Source: Chitinophaga pinensis
Lineage (GTDB): Bacteria > Bacteroidota > Bacteroidia > SXHM01
DNA: 54,415 bases
Direction: 5' to 3'
Assembly (NCBI GenBank): GCA_945870105.1
Contig: CAMBRL010000007.1
Location: 1 to 54,415 of the forward strand
In this document: piece by piece, positions 50,413 to 54,415 of the stretch
Layout of the letters: the number at the start of each line of letters is the position of its first letter
Position numbering within the stretch: the first letter of the stretch is position 1
Notes under the pieces: generated by a model
What the model was told of the DNA's origin: nothing
The model's database searches: none
The model's input: only the letters and a program-made list of their open reading frames with translations
Position numbers and translations under genes: made by a program

Positions 50413-52803
50413 TTATCCTTTTTTAAAAAATGTTTTAAAAGAATTAAAAAATGATTTCTCTTTTTTAACATCTTCTGAATAATAACCGTAACCGTAACCA
50501 TAACCATAACCATAACCATAACCATAATTTCCTAACTCTCTATCTATACCATTAAAAACAATGGAAAGTTTTTTCATTTTATTATTTTGATAAATATCAG
50601 CAATTGAATATAAGTAGGATTTGGGTGTTCGACTTTGTCTTACTATGTAAAGACTGGCATCTACATGTTCTGCTATAATTAAACTATCGGTTACCAAGCC
50701 AATTGGCGGGGAGTCAATAATTACAATATCAAATGCGTTTCGTAAACTTAATATTAGTTCTTTAAGCTTATCTGTCATAAGCAGTTCGGCAGGATTGGGC
50801 GGAATTGGTCCAGAAGAGATAATATAAAGATGTTCGTTTATCTCTGATTTGGTTACAATTTCATCAAGTGATGCCATTCCGATAAGATAATTGCTAATGC
50901 CAATAGGATTTCTGCTTTCAAGGCTTCTGGTGAGTTTTGGTTTTCTAAGATCCATTTCCAAAACCACTGTTCTTTTGCCGGAAATAGCAAAGGTTAATGC
51001 AAGATTTAATGATATAAAGGTTTTACCCTCTCCACTGATTGACGATGTAACCAACATGGCTTTTTCATTTACCCCTATTCCTAAAAATTGCAGATTTGTT
51101 CTGATAGATCTGAATTCTTCTGAAATTGCAGATTTAGCCTTTGTATGCACCATTATAGTTGATTCCGAATCGCTTTGACCCACTACACCAATTATGGGGG
51201 CTTTAGCTGTCGTTTCAATAACAGATTTTGAAATTACCTTGTCGTTTAACAATTCTTTTAAATAAATTACAATTATTGGTAATCCCAATCCGAGAACAAT
51301 GGCAATGAGATAGGATAACTTTTTTACAGGCTTAATTGGTTTATTTGAAAAATATGCCGGCTCAATAACCTTATTATCTGCAACTGTAGATGCAAGTGCA
51401 ATTGCAGATTCTTCTTGTTTCTGTAGTAAGTATAAATACAAATTTTCTTTAATGGTTTTTTGTCTCTGGATTTCCACTAAATCTCTTTCTATGGTAGGAA
51501 TTTGTTTTATGCTTTTTTCAAAATCATTTAACTTATTTTTTAAAATTCCATTTTTAATATTGAGTGCTTCTTTAATTCCTGAAACGTTTCTTTTTATATC
51601 TTCTCTTGTTGCAATAATTTGTTGTTTTAGAATTGTATTTAACGGGTTATCTTTGTTAAGTGTATTTTCATACTTAATTTTCAAAGATTCTAAGGTATAC
51701 AACTCACCAACCAATTTCTCCAATGCGGGGTCAGTAAATCCGGGTAATGCCGGGGCTTTATATTCTTGCATGGCAAGATTTTTATCTATTTCATTGATAA
51801 AAGTTAATTCCATATTTATTTTGGCAAGTTCCTGATCATATTGCTCAACTCCCTGCAAAAAAAACTTGGCTTCTTCACCTATATCGGCAATGCCTTTACT
51901 TTTTTTGTATTGTTCAACTTCATCCTCTATATTCGTTAAATCTCCCGTAACAAATTGTAATCGTTCTTTTATAAACTCAAGTGTATTTGCTGCCATCTCA
52001 TTCTTTTCATCCACACTATTTTGAATGTACACTTGTGCAACTTTATCCAAAAAATCTTTTCCTTTCTCTGGAACACTTGTTTTAATTGACAATTCTAATA
52101 CAGTTGCCATTTTATTAACAGCTGCTATTTTAAACTCTTCATAATAATTTTCAATCAATGCTTCCTTTGAATTTATTGAAAATAAAAAGTTTCTATCAAC
52201 ATAACTATCGTCTAAAAAGCGGCTTTGATCAAAATTTAAACTGGGCACTATTTTAAATTGTCCATAATGCGTTTTAATCGTTGTATTATATTTGACTATT
52301 GAAGATTGTTCATCATAACGCAGCTTAATTTCTCCATTTTTTTCAAAATCAAGCTCAAACATACGTTCAAACACCTCTGGCAAAAGTGTGTCATAAGTTA
52401 CCCTAAATGGCACTTTAGAATAATATTGCTCAGATGTAATAGCATCGCCAACTAAAAAATAGCTGACATTAAAATTTAAATTGTCCAGAGCTTTCCCGAT
52501 AATCGGTCTTGAGTGAATTATTTCAATTTCATTTTCTACAATTCCTCCATCTTTAAAAATATCAAGTTCTTTGAGCATCTCTGATCCGGTCGGAGACTTT
52601 TTTTCATCTTTAACAAGAATTTTACTGGACACTAAATATATTCTCTGTGAATATCTATTGAATGTATAAGCTATAACGATTGCTAATCCTAAAGATAAAA
52701 CGAAAAAATACCAGTAGCGTAAATAACGAAAAAATATCTCTCGGATATTTATTTCATTCTCAGTAGAACTGTTTAATTCATTATTGTTAGAGTCTTGTAT
52801 CAT
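50413..52803 (-). CDS. wzc: Wzc-type polysaccharide co-polymerase with BY-kinase domain
   Basis: N-terminal Wzz-like domain, coiled coil, SSISGEGKTFISLNLA Walker A, VVLEMDLRKPKL, IVIIDSPPIG, Tyr-rich C-terminal tail. Confidence 0.93.
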   Translation of the reverse strand: MIQDSNNNELNSSTENEINIREIFFRYLRYWYFFVLSLGLAIVIAYTFNRYSQRIYLVSSKILVKDEKKSPTGSEMLKELDIFKDGGIVENEIEIIHSRPIIGKALDNLNFNVSYFLVGDAITSEQYYSKVPFRVTYDTLLPEVFERMFELDFEKNGEIKLRYDEQSSIVKYNTTIKTHYGQFKIVPSLNFDQSRFLDDSYVDRNFLFSINSKEALIENYYEEFKIAAVNKMATVLELSIKTSVPEKGKDFLDKVAQVYIQNSVDEKNEMAANTLEFIKERLQFVTGDLTNIEDEVEQYKKSKGIADIGEEAKFFLQGVEQYDQELAKINMELTFINEIDKNLAMQEYKAPALPGFTDPALEKLVGELYTLESLKIKYENTLNKDNPLNTILKQQIIATREDIKRNVSGIKEALNIKNGILKNKLNDFEKSIKQIPTIERDLVEIQRQKTIKENLYLYLLQKQEESAIALASTVADNKVIEPAYFSNKPIKPVKKLSYLIAIVLGLGLPIIVIYLKELLNDKVISKSVIETTAKAPIIGVVGQSDSESTIMVHTKAKSAISEEFRSIRTNLQFLGIGVNEKAMLVTSSISGEGKTFISLNLALTFAISGKRTVVLEMDLRKPKLTRSLESRNPIGISNYLIGMASLDEIVTKSEINEHLYIISSGPIPPNPAELLMTDKLKELILSLRNAFDIVIIDSPPIGLVTDSLIIAEHVDASLYIVRQSRTPKSYLYSIADIYQNNKMKKLSIVFNGIDRELGNYGYGYGYGYGYGYGYYSEDVKKEKSFFNSFKTFFKKG
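50485..50526. repeat. Hexanucleotide repeat (ACCRTA)x7 encoding the (YG)7 tail of Wzc
   Basis: accgtaaccgtaaccataaccataaccataaccataaccata. Confidence 0.95.
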
Positions 52804-53594
52804 CGATATAAAATCGTTAGCAATACGGTAAGGGTGCTAATTCCGCTAATAATTATTGGAAGTATTCTATATATATTATCAGCATTTGCAGCTTTTCCAC
52901 CATTAGGGTCGACATAAATTATATCATTGGGCTCAAGATACATATAAGGAGAATTGAGCACCTCTTTAGACGTTAAATCAATTTTATAAATCTGATTTTT
53001 CCCATTCACTTCCCGAATTAATTTAACTCCTTTTCTTAATCCATAAACAGAAAGGTCACCCGAAAGTCCTAATGCTTCCATAATCGTAATGCGTTCGTTT
53101 GCAACTGGGTAAACGCCCGGACGAGCCACATCACCTAATATGGTAACTTTAAAATTTGAGAAACGCACACTGACTGTTGGTAATTGAAGATATTTTTCTA
53201 ACTTTTCTGTAAGCATAGATCTAATTTGAGTAGTGGTGAGTCCATCAACCTTAACATTTCCCAACATAGGTACCTGAATATTACCCTCATTATCTACTAA
53301 GAATCCTGGGGTTGCTTGCATTAATGTTTTCTCTGGAGTGGAGACGCTTTGGTTTATAAATGGATAATTAATCAGCGCATTCGATTCCGCACTCAAACTC
53401 ATCACCGTAATATTCAATATATCTCCCGGCTTAATTGTCGGCTCATAAAGTGCAGTTCTCAAACCCGAATTAGCAGCAACCGTTGCAGTATCAGATCCTG
53501 GTATATCCTGAAAATATGTTATTTGTTTACGAGTAATACATGATGAAAGAAACACCACGAGTAGCAATAACCAAAGTCTATTATTTAATTTCAT
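52800..53594 (-). CDS. wza: Polysaccharide export outer-membrane lipoprotein (Wza-like)
   Basis: LLLVVFLSSC lipobox; YEPTIKPGDILNITV; VTILGDVARPGVYPVANERITIMEALGLSGDL. Confidence 0.92.
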   Translation of the reverse strand: MKLNNRLWLLLLVVFLSSCITRKQITYFQDIPGSDTATVAANSGLRTALYEPTIKPGDILNITVMSLSAESNALINYPFINQSVSTPEKTLMQATPGFLVDNEGNIQVPMLGNVKVDGLTTTQIRSMLTEKLEKYLQLPTVSVRFSNFKVTILGDVARPGVYPVANERITIMEALGLSGDLSVYGLRKGVKLIREVNGKNQIYKIDLTSKEVLNSPYMYLEPNDIIYVDPNGGKAANADNIYRILPIIISGISTLTVLLTILYR

Positions 53595-53625
53595 TGATTT
53601 ACTAAGGACTTTTTTAAAAGCCGCG

Positions 53626-53633
53626 CAAAGGTA
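53626..53633 (-). promoter_or_regulatory. -7 element for the wza-led polysaccharide operon
   Basis: TACCTTTG on the minus strand (CAAAGGTA on plus), 32 bp upstream of the wza start. Confidence 0.55.
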
Positions 53634-53721
53634 AAAAAGTTATCTAATCCTTTTTTAATCTCTGAAATCACTCAGAATAAAGAGAAAGATTAACAAATTC
53701 TATATTCTTACTTTTGCCCTC

Positions 53722-54415
53722 ATGATAAAATCAATGACCGGCTTTGGCAAAGCAACAAAAGAAGTAGCAGGCAAAAAGATAACTGTTGAAATCCGCAGTA
53801 TTAACAGCAAACAGTTTGATTTGAATTTACGAATGCCTTCGAGTTATCGCGAAAAAGAATCCGATATCCGGAAAGAAATTCTTTCAACACTTGAGCGCGG
53901 AAAAATTGATTTTCTGCTTTTTACAGAAGCGGCTGCCGCATTAAAAAAAGTTTCGCTGGATAAAGAAGTGGCAAAAGCTTATTACCACGAAATAAAATCG
54001 CTTTCAGATGACTTAAATCTTGACCCAAAAGATATTCTTTCTGCTTTGCTGAAATTACCAAATGTTATTGCAGCCGAACGCGAAGAGCCGGATGAAAATG
54101 AATGGGAAGTGGTGAAAGAAGCATTTGTTGAAGCACTTGCAGCAGCCAACAATTTCAGGAGTTCAGAAGGAAAAGAACTGGAAAAAGATTTCAGTATGCG
54201 CATCGGAAAAATTCTGGATTTGCTGGAAAAAATTTCTGCCTGGGAAGGCGAGCGAATGGAAACTATAAAAGTACGGATTTCAAATAATCTTGCAGAAGTT
54301 GTTCCACCTGACAAAACCGATAAAAACCGATTTGAACAGGAAATGATTTACTTCTTAGAAAAGATAGACATCACCGAAGAAAAGTTGCGCCTGAAAACAC
54401 ACTGCGATTATTTTA
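53722..54415 (+). CDS. yicC: YicC family endoribonuclease-like protein (3' truncated by window edge; absent from ORF track)
   Basis: MIKSMTGFGKATKEVAGKKITVEIRSINSKQFDLNLRMPSSYREKESDIRKEI...; open to window end. Confidence 0.93.
   Translation, partial: MIKSMTGFGKATKEVAGKKITVEIRSINSKQFDLNLRMPSSYREKESDIRKEILSTLERGKIDFLLFTEAAAALKKVSLDKEVAKAYYHEIKSLSDDLNLDPKDILSALLKLPNVIAAEREEPDENEWEVVKEAFVEALAAANNFRSSEGKELEKDFSMRIGKILDLLEKISAWEGERMETIKVRISNNLAEVVPPDKTDKNRFEQEMIYFLEKIDITEEKLRLKTHCDYF

Noticed and set aside
53982-54314. Minus-strand 110-aa ORF at window end
   Set aside because: Antisense to yicC, whose N-terminal MIKSMTGFGKA signature is clear on the plus strand.

Overview
The window is a 54.4 kb chromosomal segment from a Bacteroidota bacterium. 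This rests on recognisable gene families and on recurrent TAnnTTTG -7 promoter boxes. It opens inside rpoB, then runs through rpoC, a DUF3467 gene, tadA, yidC, a GT4 with two O-antigen-ligase-like membrane proteins, an S41 peptidase, yidD-rnpA and two small hypotheticals. A roughly 2.6 kb AT-rich accessory segment follows (17.8-20.4 kb). Next come a frameshifted esterase, a desaturase and a fatty-acid-hydroxylase-like gene, a DUF2723 (TMEM260-like) glycosyltransferase, a beta-propeller/SpoIIE phosphatase, a PHP phosphatase, DUF5690, a 57-aa membrane microprotein and purD. A long minus-strand Wzy-type surface-polysaccharide locus (33.2-53.6 kb, wza at its 5' end) follows, and the window ends in a truncated yicC that the ORF track missed. 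The two most unusual signals are both in the accessory segment. (i) 17850-18290 holds seven 63-bp tandem units with no net length change, each built from three AACNNGTT-like boxes at about 21 bp spacing. (ii) 19983-20183 is an orphan promoter-to-terminator unit that folds by eye into five consecutive hairpins, so it is a candidate structured small RNA. Also notable: dispersed palindromic repeats that supply gene ends, including the only plausible start of rnpA; a hexanucleotide repeat encoding the (YG)7 tail of the Wzc kinase; paired FdtA/QdtA-type cupins that differ in a conserved HAH motif; and a sugar transferase with an atypical N-terminus. All structures and homologies were read by eye; no searches or folding programs were run.
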